From Stenotrophomonas sp. MYb238 (GTDB taxonomy: Bacteria > Pseudomonadota > Gammaproteobacteria > Xanthomonadales > Xanthomonadaceae), in contig NZ_WIDL01000005.1 of NCBI RefSeq assembly GCF_009496535.1, forward strand, positions 124,001 through 188,000: a stretch of DNA of 64,000 nucleotides. The letters run 5' to 3'. How positions within the stretch are numbered: position 1 is the first letter of the stretch; each line of letters begins with the position of its first letter. Under the pieces are notes generated by a model that saw nothing but the letters and a program-made list of their open reading frames with translations, searched no databases and was not told where the DNA came from. The position numbers were made by a program, and so were the translations under genes. This document shows positions 18,212-28,061 of this stretch, piece after piece.

Positions 18212-18946
18212 ATGAAGCCCGCGATGGAAAAACTGGTTGCCGGCGGCATTGCCTTCCTCGTCGCCGTCCTGCTGGTGTCGGGTGTGCTCAGCCTCGATCG
18301 CCCGGTGCTCGCGGCGTCGGCGGTGGTGGATGTTCCCGCGCCGGTCGGCATCGCCGATCTGCGCCAGCCTGGCGTGAGGCATGCCCGCGTGGTGTTCGCC
18401 GGCGGCTGCTTCTGGGGCGTGCAGGGCGTGTTCCAGCACGTGAAGGGCGTGGAGAGCGCGGTGTCCGGCTACATCGGCGGCAGCGCGGTCGATGCCGGCT
18501 ATGCGCGCGTCGGTACGGGCAGGACCGGCCACGCCGAAGCGGTGCAGGTGACCTACGACCCGGCGCAGGTCGGCTACGCGCAGCTGCTGCAGGTGTTCTT
18601 CTCGGTGGTGCACGACCCCACGCAGCTGGACCGGCAGGGACCGGACCGTGGCAGCCAATACCGGTCGGCGGTCTATGCCGACGACGCGGCGCAGCGTGCG
18701 GCGACGCTGGCCTACATCGACCAGCTGCAGCGCAGTGGCGTGTTCGCCGCGCCGGTGGTGACGCGGGTCGATGGCGGCAGGCGTTTCTACGCGGCCGAGG
18801 ACTACCACCAGAACTATCTCGCCCTGCATCCGGATGCGCCGTACATCCGCATCAACGACCTGCCGAAGGTGCAGGCGCTGAAGCGGCTCTATCCCGCGCT
18901 CTACCGTGAGCGGCCACGGCTGGTGGCGACGTTGTCGGTGCGCTGA
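18212..18946 (+). CDS. msrA: Peptide methionine-(S)-S-oxide reductase, membrane-anchored or exported
   Basis: 244 residues. A hydrophobic N-terminal segment (residues 8-27) followed by DRPVLAASA is a signal peptide or anchor, which is unusual since most MsrA enzymes are cytosolic. The catalytic motif GCFWG puts the active cysteine at 66. RTGHAEAVQVTYDP, DPTQLDRQGPDRGSQYRS and AEDYHQNYL are the conserved MsrA stretches. It reduces the S epimer of methionine sulfoxide, complementing msrB two genes upstream. The three genes together give the activities that Neisseria packs into one PilB protein. It ends in a convergent arrangement with the GST gene. Confidence 0.95.
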   Translation: MKPAMEKLVAGGIAFLVAVLLVSGVLSLDRPVLAASAVVDVPAPVGIADLRQPGVRHARVVFAGGCFWGVQGVFQHVKGVESAVSGYIGGSAVDAGYARVGTGRTGHAEAVQVTYDPAQVGYAQLLQVFFSVVHDPTQLDRQGPDRGSQYRSAVYADDAAQRAATLAYIDQLQRSGVFAAPVVTRVDGGRRFYAAEDYHQNYLALHPDAPYIRINDLPKVQALKRLYPALYRERPRLVATLSVR

Positions 18947-19017
18947 CGCACGCCCCGAAACGCGACGGGCCGCCGGCCTGCGACCAGCGGCCCGGGGGGC
19001 CGTGCGGCGATGCGCGC

Positions 19018-19635
19018 TTATTCCAGGCCTTCGGCCTTCAGCGCGGCCTGCACCGCCGGATCGGCCAGCATGCGCTGCTCGAAGCGGCCCAGCGCGTCCA
19101 TGCCGGCCAGGTCGATCTTCAGGCCGCGCGCCCAGCGCAGGGTCACATAGGTGTAGGCATCGGCGATGGTCGGACGCGGCGTGCCGCCCAGCCATTCCAC
19201 CTGCGCCAGGCGGTCGTCCAGGCGCTGGTACAGGCCCTTCAGCTTGTCGCGCGAGTTCTGCTGGGTGCGGGCGATGACGGTCTCGTCTTCCAGGTACTTG
19301 GTCGAGCCGAAGATCGGGTAATACAGCGGGTGCAGGTCGGCGTTGACGAAGGACAGCCAGCGGTTCACCTCGGCGCGGGTGCGCGGGTCGCTGCCGCCGT
19401 CCAGGCCGGCGGCCGGCGCTTTGTCGCAGATGTAGTGCAGGATGGCCGCGTTCTGGGTCAGCACCCAGCCGCCGTCTTCCAGCACCGGCACCGCGCCGGC
19501 AGGGTTCATGGCCATGTATTCGGGCGACTTCATGGTCGCGTAATCCACGATCTGCGCCTCGAAAGGCAGGCCGGACCAGATCAGCGCGATGTGGTCGGCC
19601 AGGGAGCAGGCGCCGGGCTTGGTGTAGAGCTTCAT
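19018..19635 (-). CDS. Glutathione S-transferase, beta-class-like
   Basis: 205 residues. The N-terminal thioredoxin-like domain begins MKLYTKPGACSLADHIAL, with cysteine 10 at the beta-class active-site position. The cis-proline stretch NPAGAVPVLEDGG and the glutathione-contacting LTQNAAILHYI follow. The C-terminal helical domain contains PTIADAYTYVTLRWA, the usual N-capping and hydrophobic-staple region. Such enzymes conjugate glutathione to electrophiles or act as thiol reductases. The gene is single; its neighbourhood to the Msr operon may be incidental, as it is convergent with it. Confidence 0.92.
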   Translation of the reverse strand: MKLYTKPGACSLADHIALIWSGLPFEAQIVDYATMKSPEYMAMNPAGAVPVLEDGGWVLTQNAAILHYICDKAPAAGLDGGSDPRTRAEVNRWLSFVNADLHPLYYPIFGSTKYLEDETVIARTQQNSRDKLKGLYQRLDDRLAQVEWLGGTPRPTIADAYTYVTLRWARGLKIDLAGMDALGRFEQRMLADPAVQAALKAEGLE

Positions 19636-19664
19636 CGGGTACCTCGGGGGTGGAATGACCCCCC

Positions 19665-19670
19665 ATTATC
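19665..19670 (-). promoter_or_regulatory. Putative -10 element of the GST gene
   Basis: GATAAT on the minus strand lies 29 bp upstream of the GST start. No convincing -35 is visible. The call rests on the close -10 match and on the spacing, which recurs elsewhere in the window. Confidence 0.3.
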
Positions 19671-19719
19671 GTCCCGGGCGCGTCGGTCGGTGTGACCGGC
19701 GCGCGATGGCGCCGCCGCC

Positions 19720-20178
19720 TCAGGAGGCGCGCGGCTTGAGCGACTGCACCTTGTAGAAGGTATGCCCGCCGATGGTCGCGACCTGGTAGGCATTGCGCCA
19801 GCTCGGGCTGGCGATGGCGTGCGCGGCGAAGTGGCTGGCGCCGGGCACGATCTCCTTGCGCTGGCCGGCCGGCAGCGCCCAGTTGCGCTCGGCGGCGAAG
19901 GCCACGTCCACCGCCTCTGCCCAGGCGTCGTTGTTGCGCAGCCGGGTATCCGGTGCCACTAGGGTGGGGGCGAACTGCTTGCGCGCGGTCACCACCTGGC
20001 ACATCGAATCGCCCCACAGCCCGCTGTCGAGGCGGCGCAGCGCGACTTCGGCCACGGCCTGCTGGCCGCGGAGGGTCTGGTCGCGGGCTTCCAGATAGAC
20101 GGTGGTACTCAGGCACAGCGAATCGGCGGCCGGCTGCGGCAACAACTGCGACAGCCAGAGAATCCAGGCCAGTTTCAT
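19720..20178 (-). CDS. SleB-like cell wall hydrolase
   Basis: 152 residues from the ATG at 20178, preceded by AAGGAG. A longer open frame upstream is not supported. A hydrophobic start (MKLAWILWLSQLLPQPAADS) is a signal peptide. The mature part matches the Hydrolase_2/SleB family: TVYLEARDQTLRGQQAVAEVALRR with the catalytic glutamate, WGDSMCQVVTARKQFAP, and a C-terminal GASHFAAHAIASPSWRNAY. The family cleaves peptidoglycan glycan strands (best known from spore germination, but also present in non-sporulating Proteobacteria, where the role is unclear). No partner gene is obvious. Confidence 0.85.
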   Translation of the reverse strand: MKLAWILWLSQLLPQPAADSLCLSTTVYLEARDQTLRGQQAVAEVALRRLDSGLWGDSMCQVVTARKQFAPTLVAPDTRLRNNDAWAEAVDVAFAAERNWALPAGQRKEIVPGASHFAAHAIASPSWRNAYQVATIGGHTFYKVQSLKPRAS

Positions 20179-20671
20179 AGGTCTCCTTGCTCCGTGTGGG
20201 CCGCAGCCTGCCTGTTCCTCCACGCGGGCAGGGAACCGGACGACTGGGCTTGGCGTCATGGGGAGGCGGCCATGGCATCGGGGCCGCCCCGTGGGCAGCC
20301 CTTGATCGATGATCGTGGGGGCCGCGCCGTGCTCACCGGAACTGGGGGGTGAGCGGAAAGTCGGCGCAAGGTAGGGGGGCGATCCGAAACACATCCTGAA
20401 TGCGCATTCTTGACATTCAGCTTCGTTGCATCCTCCGGAATCGCCATCGGAGCACCGGTCGAGCCTTCCGTACCCGGCGCAAGATGTGGTTTCCATCACG
20501 AAAACAGGGCTGGCTGCGGGGTGCAGGTCCGCCTGCGGAAGGAAGGCGCGCGGCTGAATGATGGCTGCACAGGCATGCGGTCGGCGCCGGCCGATGTCCG
20601 TTTCCGCTCGCTCCCCTGCGCTGCGACCGGGCCGGCAGGGACCGGCTCCGGTAGGGAGCCGGGAGACGATG
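20179..20671. other. Intergenic region without a recognisable gene
   Basis: About 490 bp upstream of the SleB-like gene and downstream of fadH. No open frame here has recognisable domains or an acceptable start. A TTGACA at 20410-20415 on the plus strand has no matching -10. A hairpin at 20642-20662 (CCGGCTCC with GGAGCCGG) lies just after the fadH stop, but no T-tract follows it in the fadH direction. A short non-coding RNA cannot be excluded. Confidence 0.4.
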
Positions 20672-22765
<2,094 letters not shown>

Positions 22766-23398
22766 TCAGTCGGCCGACGGGGCCGCGGCGGGCGGCGTCG
22801 CCGGGCCGCGGCGGTCGAACAGGGGCAGGGTGATCCCGCACAGCGGCCCGATCAGCAGCGCGAACGCCAGCGTGCCCAGCCCGACGTTGCCGCCCAGCGC
22901 CCAACCCACCGCCAGCGCCGCCGCTTCGATCAGCGTGCGTACCTTCCATATCGCCCAGCCGCTGCGCGCGTGCAGGCCGGTCATCAGCCCGTCGCGCGGT
23001 CCCGGTCCCAGGCGCGCGCCGATATAGAGGCCCGTGGCGATGGCCAGCAGCACCAGCCCCGCCAGGAACAGCAGCACCTGCCACGCCAGTCCCTGCGCCG
23101 CCGGCACGAGATGCAGCCCGAGCTGGGCGCTGGGGCCTATCAGCAGGACGTTGAGTACCGTGCCCAGCCCCGGCCGCTGCCGCAGCGGCCACCACATCAG
23201 CAGCACGGCGATGCCCACCAGGTTGGTGACCAGGCCGAACGCCAGTCCGCTGCGCAGCGAGATGCCCTGCGACAGCACGTCCCAGGGTGCGATGCCGATG
23301 CCGGCGCGGATCATCAGCGCCGAGGCGATGCCGAACAGGAAAAGGCCCAGCAGCAGCTGCAGCAGGCGCGGGAATGATGGAAACGAGGGCATCGGCAT
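22766..23398 (-). CDS. YczE/YyaS/YitT-family integral membrane protein
   Basis: 210 residues with about five hydrophobic segments: LLQLLLGLFLFGIASALMIR, AFGLVTNLVGIAVLLMWW, VLLFLAGLVLLAIATGLYI, TLIEAAALAVGWALGG and GTLAFALLIGPLCGITLPLF. The stretches GIGIAPWDVLSQGIS and GARLGPGPRDGLMTGLH are the repeated loop motifs of the YczE family. The function of the family is unknown; members often sit beside regulators in Gram-positive bacteria. Here it lies on the same strand between the dehydrogenase at 23469-24494 and fadH, with gaps of 70 and 63 bp. Confidence 0.82.
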   Translation of the reverse strand: MPMPSFPSFPRLLQLLLGLFLFGIASALMIRAGIGIAPWDVLSQGISLRSGLAFGLVTNLVGIAVLLMWWPLRQRPGLGTVLNVLLIGPSAQLGLHLVPAAQGLAWQVLLFLAGLVLLAIATGLYIGARLGPGPRDGLMTGLHARSGWAIWKVRTLIEAAALAVGWALGGNVGLGTLAFALLIGPLCGITLPLFDRRGPATPPAAAPSAD

Positions 23399-23468
23399 GG
23401 GCAGGGAAGGAGGGAAGTGGCAGGCACGCCGGGTGCCTGCGGTGGGATTCGCCAGGTATCTGCGCGCC

Positions 23469-24494
23469 TCAGTCCCAGCCCTCGAGCGCCAGCTTGCCGG
23501 TGGCGCTGCCCGCTTCCAGCAGCCGGTGCGCCTCGCGCAGGTTGGCGGCGTTGATCGCGCCCATGCGCCGGGTCAGCGTGGAACGCAGTTCCCCGGCGTC
23601 GATCAGGCTGGCGGCGCGTGTGAGGATGCGGTGCTGTTCGATCATGTCGGCGGTGCGGAAACGCGCCCGCGCGAACATGAATTCCCAGTGGATGCCGATG
23701 CACTTGGCCTTGTACGGATCGCCGATGCGCAGGTCGCCGGCCGGTTCCACGATCAGGCCGACATGCCCCTGCGGGGCCAGCAGTTCGCCCAGCGGCTGCC
23801 AGTAGCGGTCGGTGTCGGCCAGGTTGAGCGCGGCGTCCACCTGGGCGATACCGAGCGCGTGCAGCTGCGGCGCCAGCGGCTGGCGGTGATCGATGACGTG
23901 CTCGGCGCCCAGTTGCCGGCACCACGCCCGGGTTTCCTTGCGCGAGGCGGTCGCCACCACGGTGAACCCCGCATGGCGGCCCAGCTGGATCGCCATCGAC
24001 CCCACGCCGCCCGCACCGCCGATGACCAGCAGGACCCGGCCGGCGTTGCGCCGCCCGTCCAGCTGGTAGGGCATGCGCTGGAACAGCAGTTCCCACGCCG
24101 TGAGCGTGGTCAGCGGCAGCGCCGCGGCCTCGGCGAAATCCAGCGTCGCCGGCTTGCGGCCGACCAGCCGTTCGTCCACCAGCTGCAGCTGGGCATCGCA
24201 GCCGGGGCGGGTGACGTCGCCGGCGTAATAGACCTCGTCGCCGACTTCGAAGGCGGTCACCTCCGGACCGGTCGCCAGCACGACACCCGCCGCGTCGAAC
24301 CCCAGCACGCGGTGCGGGATTTCCTCGCCCGTGCCCGAACGGCGCAGTTTCGTATCCACCGGGTTGACCGAGACGGCCTGCACGCCCACCAGCAGGTCCT
24401 GTCCCTGCGGCGCGGCGGGCGGTGGAAGTTCGACGTCTTCCAGGGCGCGGGGGTCCTCGATGGGCAGGTAACGGCTCAGGCCGACAGCTTTCAT
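23469..24494 (-). CDS. Zinc-binding alcohol dehydrogenase family protein (quinone-oxidoreductase-like)
   Basis: 341 residues of the medium-chain dehydrogenase/reductase superfamily. A GroES-like N-terminal domain (VGVQAVSVNPVDTKLRR, VLGFDAAGVVLATG, FEVGDEVYYAGDV) is followed by a Rossmann domain with VLVIGGAGGVGSMAIQLGRH, read here as VLLVIGGAGGVGSM. The zinc-binding cysteine cluster is absent, so despite the family name it probably acts as an NADPH-dependent quinone or enone reductase. It is single and divergent from the ompA-type gene across 371 bp. Confidence 0.88.
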   Translation of the reverse strand: MKAVGLSRYLPIEDPRALEDVELPPPAAPQGQDLLVGVQAVSVNPVDTKLRRSGTGEEIPHRVLGFDAAGVVLATGPEVTAFEVGDEVYYAGDVTRPGCDAQLQLVDERLVGRKPATLDFAEAAALPLTTLTAWELLFQRMPYQLDGRRNAGRVLLVIGGAGGVGSMAIQLGRHAGFTVVATASRKETRAWCRQLGAEHVIDHRQPLAPQLHALGIAQVDAALNLADTDRYWQPLGELLAPQGHVGLIVEPAGDLRIGDPYKAKCIGIHWEFMFARARFRTADMIEQHRILTRAASLIDAGELRSTLTRRMGAINAANLREAHRLLEAGSATGKLALEGWD

Positions 24495-24865
24495 GGAAAA
24501 GTTCCGTTCGGTGAGGAGGCGACGCCATGATACGCAGGCGCCGTTCAGGTGAAGACGACATGGGGCGCCGCCGCGGTCCCTCGCGTGCTGGATTTCCCGG
24601 GCGACGTGGAATGGCCCGAAACGCCCGCCCCGCTTGGCTATTGCGTGTTTTTACCAAGCTGTATAGGGTGGCGCTTCACCGGCCGACCAAGGTCCGGGGC
24701 TGCGTCATTTGTTATATAGCCGTTAACGTCGTCTTCACGGCCCAGCGCATAATGTGCACCGCGTTGGCGTGCGGAAACGGCCATCTTTCGGACGCGACGA
24801 ACGAAATCGCTGTGCTGGACCATGCCATTACCGGTTTCATACCCCCGAAACAAGGAGTTGTATTC
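24495..24865. promoter_or_regulatory. Long upstream region of the OmpA-family gene
   Basis: This 371-bp region holds no gene but has a noticeably A+T-richer stretch from about 24636 to 24760, which contains TATATA at 24713-24718 and TTGCGT at 24641-24646. Such a region is expected for a strongly expressed outer-membrane protein gene. I cannot pick one promoter with confidence. The dehydrogenase on the other side must be transcribed from the left part. Confidence 0.4.
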
Positions 24866-25975
24866 ATGAACAAGAAGATCCTTACCGCCGCGCTGCTGGG
24901 TGGTCTGGCGTTTGCCCAGGCTGCGTCGGCGCAGGAATTCGATGATCGCTGGTACCTGACCGGTTCGACCGGCTTCAACTTCCAGGACAAGGACCGTGGC
25001 ACCAACGACGCTCCGTTCGCCTCCCTGGGCCTGGGCAAGTTCATCAGCCCGAACTGGTCGCTGGACGGCGAGCTGAACTACCAGAACCCGAACTTCGACA
25101 AGAACAAGGATCTGAACTGGTCGCAGTACGGCGTGTCGCTCGACCTGCGTCGCCACTTCATCCAGGAAGGCCGTGGCTGGAACCCGTACCTGCTGTTCGG
25201 CCTGGGTTACCAGAAGGCCGAGGAAGAGTACGTCGTCAACTCGCTGAACTCGCCGATTGACCGCAAGGACGGCAACCTGGCCGCCAAGGTCGGCGCCGGT
25301 CTGCAGACCACCTTCGACAAGCGCGTCGCCGTGCGTGCCGAAATCGCCTACCGCGCCGATTTCGACGACCAGAGCGTGAACCCGCGCCTGGCTGGCAAGG
25401 ACAACGACTGGTTCGGCGACGTGCTGGCTTCGGTCGGCGTCGTGATCCCGCTGGGCCCGGCCCCGGTTGCCGCCGTTGCCCCGCCGCCGCCGGCTCCGGT
25501 CGCGCCGAGCTGCGCCGACCTGGACGACGACGGTGACGGCGTCAACAACTGCGACGACAAGTGCCCGAACTCGCAGGCTGGCCAGATCGTCGGTCCGGAC
25601 GGCTGCCCGGTTCCGGTTTCGATCGACCTGAAGGGCGTGAACTTCGACTTCGACAAGTCGACGCTGCGTCCGGATGCCGTCGCGATCCTGAGCGAGGCCA
25701 GCGAGATCCTGAAGCGTTACCCGGAACTGCGCGTTGAAGTCGCCGGTCACACCGACTCGAAGGGTACCGACGCCTACAACCAGAAGCTGTCCGAGCGTCG
25801 CGCCAAGGCTGTGTACGACTACCTGACCACCAACGGTGTCGCCGCGTCGCGCCTGCAGGGTCCGATCGGCTACGGCGAGAGCCGTCCGATTGCCCCGAAC
25901 ACCAACCCGGATGGTTCGGACAATCCGGAAGGTCGCGCCAAGAACCGTCGCACCGAGCTGAACGTCCAGAACTGA
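24866..25975 (+). CDS. OmpA-family outer membrane protein
   Basis: 369 residues from the ATG at 24866, with AAGGAG at 8 bp. The signal peptide MNKKILTAALLGGLAFAQAASA is followed by a beta-barrel of about 170 residues (DDRWYLTGSTGFNFQ ... DVLASVGVVIPLG), a proline-rich hinge, a calcium-binding type-3 repeat (DLDDDGDGVNNCDDKCPNS), and an OmpA-C peptidoglycan-binding domain (VNFDFDKSTLRPDA, VAGHTDSKGTDAYN, LSERRAKAVYDYL, GRAKNRRTEL). It links outer membrane and cell wall. The codon choice is cleaner and less GC-heavy than in neighbours, as in abundant proteins. A strong terminator follows. Confidence 0.96.
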   Translation: MNKKILTAALLGGLAFAQAASAQEFDDRWYLTGSTGFNFQDKDRGTNDAPFASLGLGKFISPNWSLDGELNYQNPNFDKNKDLNWSQYGVSLDLRRHFIQEGRGWNPYLLFGLGYQKAEEEYVVNSLNSPIDRKDGNLAAKVGAGLQTTFDKRVAVRAEIAYRADFDDQSVNPRLAGKDNDWFGDVLASVGVVIPLGPAPVAAVAPPPPAPVAPSCADLDDDGDGVNNCDDKCPNSQAGQIVGPDGCPVPVSIDLKGVNFDFDKSTLRPDAVAILSEASEILKRYPELRVEVAGHTDSKGTDAYNQKLSERRAKAVYDYLTTNGVAASRLQGPIGYGESRPIAPNTNPDGSDNPEGRAKNRRTELNVQN

Positions 25976-25996
25976 TCGGACGTATCGGTTGATTCG

Positions 25997-26033
25997 AACA
26001 AGGCCCGGCGAAAGCCGGGCCTTGTTTTTTTGT
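25997..26033 (+). terminator. Intrinsic terminator of the OmpA-family gene
   Basis: A perfect stem of at least 12 bp (ACAAGGCCCGGC with its complement) around a stable GAAA tetraloop, followed by seven T residues. It is the strongest terminator in the window, as expected for a highly expressed gene. Confidence 0.93.
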
Positions 26034-26188
26034 TCTGCGCCGGAAAGCGCGGCGCTTGCGCCGATCATGGATCGGCTGCCCGTCGCGGATGCGGCGAAGC
26101 GCGCTTTGCGCGAACCCTGCCGCGAAGGTTGAAAGCCCTGCGGGGCATGCCTACACTCGCCGCGTTCCCCGCTCGAATGGAAATACCG

Positions 26189-26674
26189 ATGCTGCGTATC
26201 GCACTGGCCGGCGCCATGGCCCTGGTTTTCGTCCCCGCCGCCCACGCAGCCGTCGATTGCTCGGCCAGCACCGTCGTGCCGCCGCCGCTGCCGGCCACGG
26301 TGATCGAGCCGGTCGCCGAAGAGCTGTATGCCCGCCAGGGGCAGCTGGGCATGCCGTCGGGCGTGCTGACCTCGAACTCCAGCGACGAACAGTCGCTCGA
26401 CCGCGTGCTGATGCGCCTGCGCGTGGAAAGCTGCAACAACGTCGCCAGCGCGATGCCGGCGCGTCCGGCGATCAACCCCAACGATCCGGCGGCCTACAAG
26501 CCGCAGACGCAGTACGACAACACGCCGTGGCGCTTCGACATGAGCCAGAACGGCAAGCGCATGACCGCCGACGAGTTCGACGCCTGGATGAAGGCGCGCG
26601 GCGTGCGCGTGGTCAAGGCGGCGGCGCCGGCCGAAGGTGCGGCCGAAGCCAAGCCGGCGGCCGAGGTCAAGTAA
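26189..26674 (+). CDS. Small exported protein of unknown function with a C-terminal FDAWMKA motif
   Basis: 161 residues from the ATG at 26189 (an ATG at 26177 is also possible). A signal peptide (MLRIALAGAMALVFVPAAHAA) is clear. The middle has two cysteines (VDCSAS and ESCNN) that could form a disulfide. The C-terminal part contains MSQNGKRMTADEFDAWMKAR, then GVRVVK, and ends in an alanine/glutamate-rich tail. The same motif recurs in the small lipoprotein at 27633-27935, on the other side of a pseudouridine synthase gene. I do not recognise a described family. Confidence 0.75.
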   Translation: MLRIALAGAMALVFVPAAHAAVDCSASTVVPPPLPATVIEPVAEELYARQGQLGMPSGVLTSNSSDEQSLDRVLMRLRVESCNNVASAMPARPAINPNDPAAYKPQTQYDNTPWRFDMSQNGKRMTADEFDAWMKARGVRVVKAAAPAEGAAEAKPAAEVK

Positions 26675-26701
26675 GCGGCACGCAGCGTCCAGGGCCTCTC
26701 C

Positions 26702-27544
26702 ATGCCGCGCAGGCCCGATCCGGATGCCCGCCCCGCCAGACAGGGCGGGCATCGCGTTTCGTCCCCGGCAAGCCGTGCCAAGAAGGCCGCGACAGCCGAC
26801 CCGGCGCCGCGCCATGGCCTGGCGCGCGTGCTGTCCAAGGCGGGCGTGTGCTCGCGCACCGAAGCCGCGCGCCGCGTGCTGGCCGGCAGGGTCGGCGTGG
26901 ATGGCCGTGTGGTGCGGGATCCTGAATTCCCCGTCGTCCCGACGCGGCAGCGCGTCACGATGGATGGCCAGCCCATCGTGGCGGCGCAGCGCCTGTATGT
27001 GGCGTTGAACAAGCCGCGCGGCCTGGTCACCACCGTCCGCGACGAGCAGGGCAGGGACACTGTCTACCGTTGCTTCGACGGTGCCGGCCTGCCATGGCTG
27101 GCGCCGGTCGGCCGCCTGGACAAGGCCAGCGAAGGGCTGCTGTTCTTCAGCAACGACCCGGAATGGGCGGCGCGGCTGACCGACCCGGCGACCGGGCCGT
27201 TGAAGACCTATCGCGTGCAGATCGATGGCGTGCCCGATGCGGCGCAGCTGGCGCGCATGCATGACGGGATCGACGATGCCGGCGAACGCCTGGCCGCGCA
27301 TTCGGTTGCCGTCCTGCGCCAGGGCGGGCGCACCGCGTGGCTGGAGATCGTGCTGGACGAGGGGCGCAACCGGCACATCCGGCGGTTGCTGGAGGTGCTG
27401 GGTTTCGAGGTGCTGCGGTTGATGCGGGTAGCGATCGGGCCGGTGCAGCTGGGCGAGCTGGCCAAGGGGCAGTGGCGCGTGCTGGAAGCGCAGGAGCTGG
27501 AAGCGCTGGCCGCCCATTCAGCCGAATCGCGCGCCGATTCATGA
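26702..27544 (+). CDS. RsuA/RluB/RluF-family pseudouridine synthase
   Basis: 280 residues. A basic N-terminal extension of about 40 residues precedes an S4 RNA-binding domain (LARVLSKAGVCSRTEAARRVLAGRV). The catalytic domain carries NKPRGLVTT, the catalytic aspartate in VGRLDKASEGLLFFSND, and the C-terminal EGRNRHIRRLLEVLGFEVLRL, typical of the RsuA/RluB/E/F branch. It modifies rRNA, or tRNA in the RluF case; which site cannot be decided from sequence alone. It lies 27 bp after one small exported-protein gene and 88 bp before another. Confidence 0.92.
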   Translation: MPRRPDPDARPARQGGHRVSSPASRAKKAATADPAPRHGLARVLSKAGVCSRTEAARRVLAGRVGVDGRVVRDPEFPVVPTRQRVTMDGQPIVAAQRLYVALNKPRGLVTTVRDEQGRDTVYRCFDGAGLPWLAPVGRLDKASEGLLFFSNDPEWAARLTDPATGPLKTYRVQIDGVPDAAQLARMHDGIDDAGERLAAHSVAVLRQGGRTAWLEIVLDEGRNRHIRRLLEVLGFEVLRLMRVAIGPVQLGELAKGQWRVLEAQELEALAAHSAESRADS

Positions 27545-27632
27545 AATTTCTCCATGAAATTCATGTGTATAGCTTGATTTTCTCAAGTACATGATTAGGC
27601 TGTAGGCCTGTTCCCAGCGAGGTCGAGCGGCC

Positions 27633-27935
27633 ATGCCAGCTTTCATCCGCACTGCGGTTTTTTTATCGGGCGCGGCGGCAGCCGCGGTCCTGGCCGGTTG
27701 CGCGTCGTCCGGCAAGCCGGTGGCCGCGGCCATCGAGGACAAGCCGGTCACGGTGACGGTGGAGGCGCCGATGGCGGAGAAGGACGCGCTGGGCAACTAC
27801 CGCTTCCTGATGCAGCAGGAAGGAAAGAACATGAGCGCCGACCAGTTCGACGCGTGGATGAAGGCCAACGGCATCCGCGTGGCGCGCGGCAATACGCCCG
27901 ATGGCGCCGCCGCGGCGCCGGCCGCCAAGAACTAG
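27633..27935 (+). CDS. Small lipoprotein with a C-terminal FDAWMKA motif
   Basis: 100 residues. A lipoprotein signal ends in the lipobox LAGC (AAVLAGCASSGKP). The mature part carries FLMQQEGKNMSADQFDAWMK, then ANGIRVARG, closely matching the C-terminal motif of the exported protein at 26189-26674, and ends in an alanine-rich tail. The two proteins look like paralogues that kept only this motif. It lies after an A+T-rich stretch (27541-27600) with repeated ATGAAATT words that may contain its promoter. Function unknown. Confidence 0.78.
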   Translation: MPAFIRTAVFLSGAAAAAVLAGCASSGKPVAAAIEDKPVTVTVEAPMAEKDALGNYRFLMQQEGKNMSADQFDAWMKANGIRVARGNTPDGAAAAPAAKN

Positions 27936-28014
27936 CCTTCGTAGCTGCGGGCCTTCGTGGCCCTGCACGGAAGATGCGATGTCCGCTGGATCCACTTCCT
28001 CTGGCCGGATACGG

Positions 28015-28046
28015 AACAGGCGCCCTCAGGCGCCTGTTGCCGTTTG
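28015..28046 (+). terminator. Terminator-like hairpin between the small lipoprotein and kbl
   Basis: AACAGGCGCC and GGCGCCTGTT form a perfect 10-bp stem with a CTCA loop between two convergent genes. The downstream T content is modest in both directions (GCCGTTTG on the plus strand), so it may serve either gene or neither strongly. Confidence 0.5.
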
Positions 28047-28061
28047 TACGATTGAGCGGGA

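Noticed and set aside
20642-20662. Hairpin after fadH as a terminator
   Set aside because: The stem is good, but no U-tract follows in the fadH direction.
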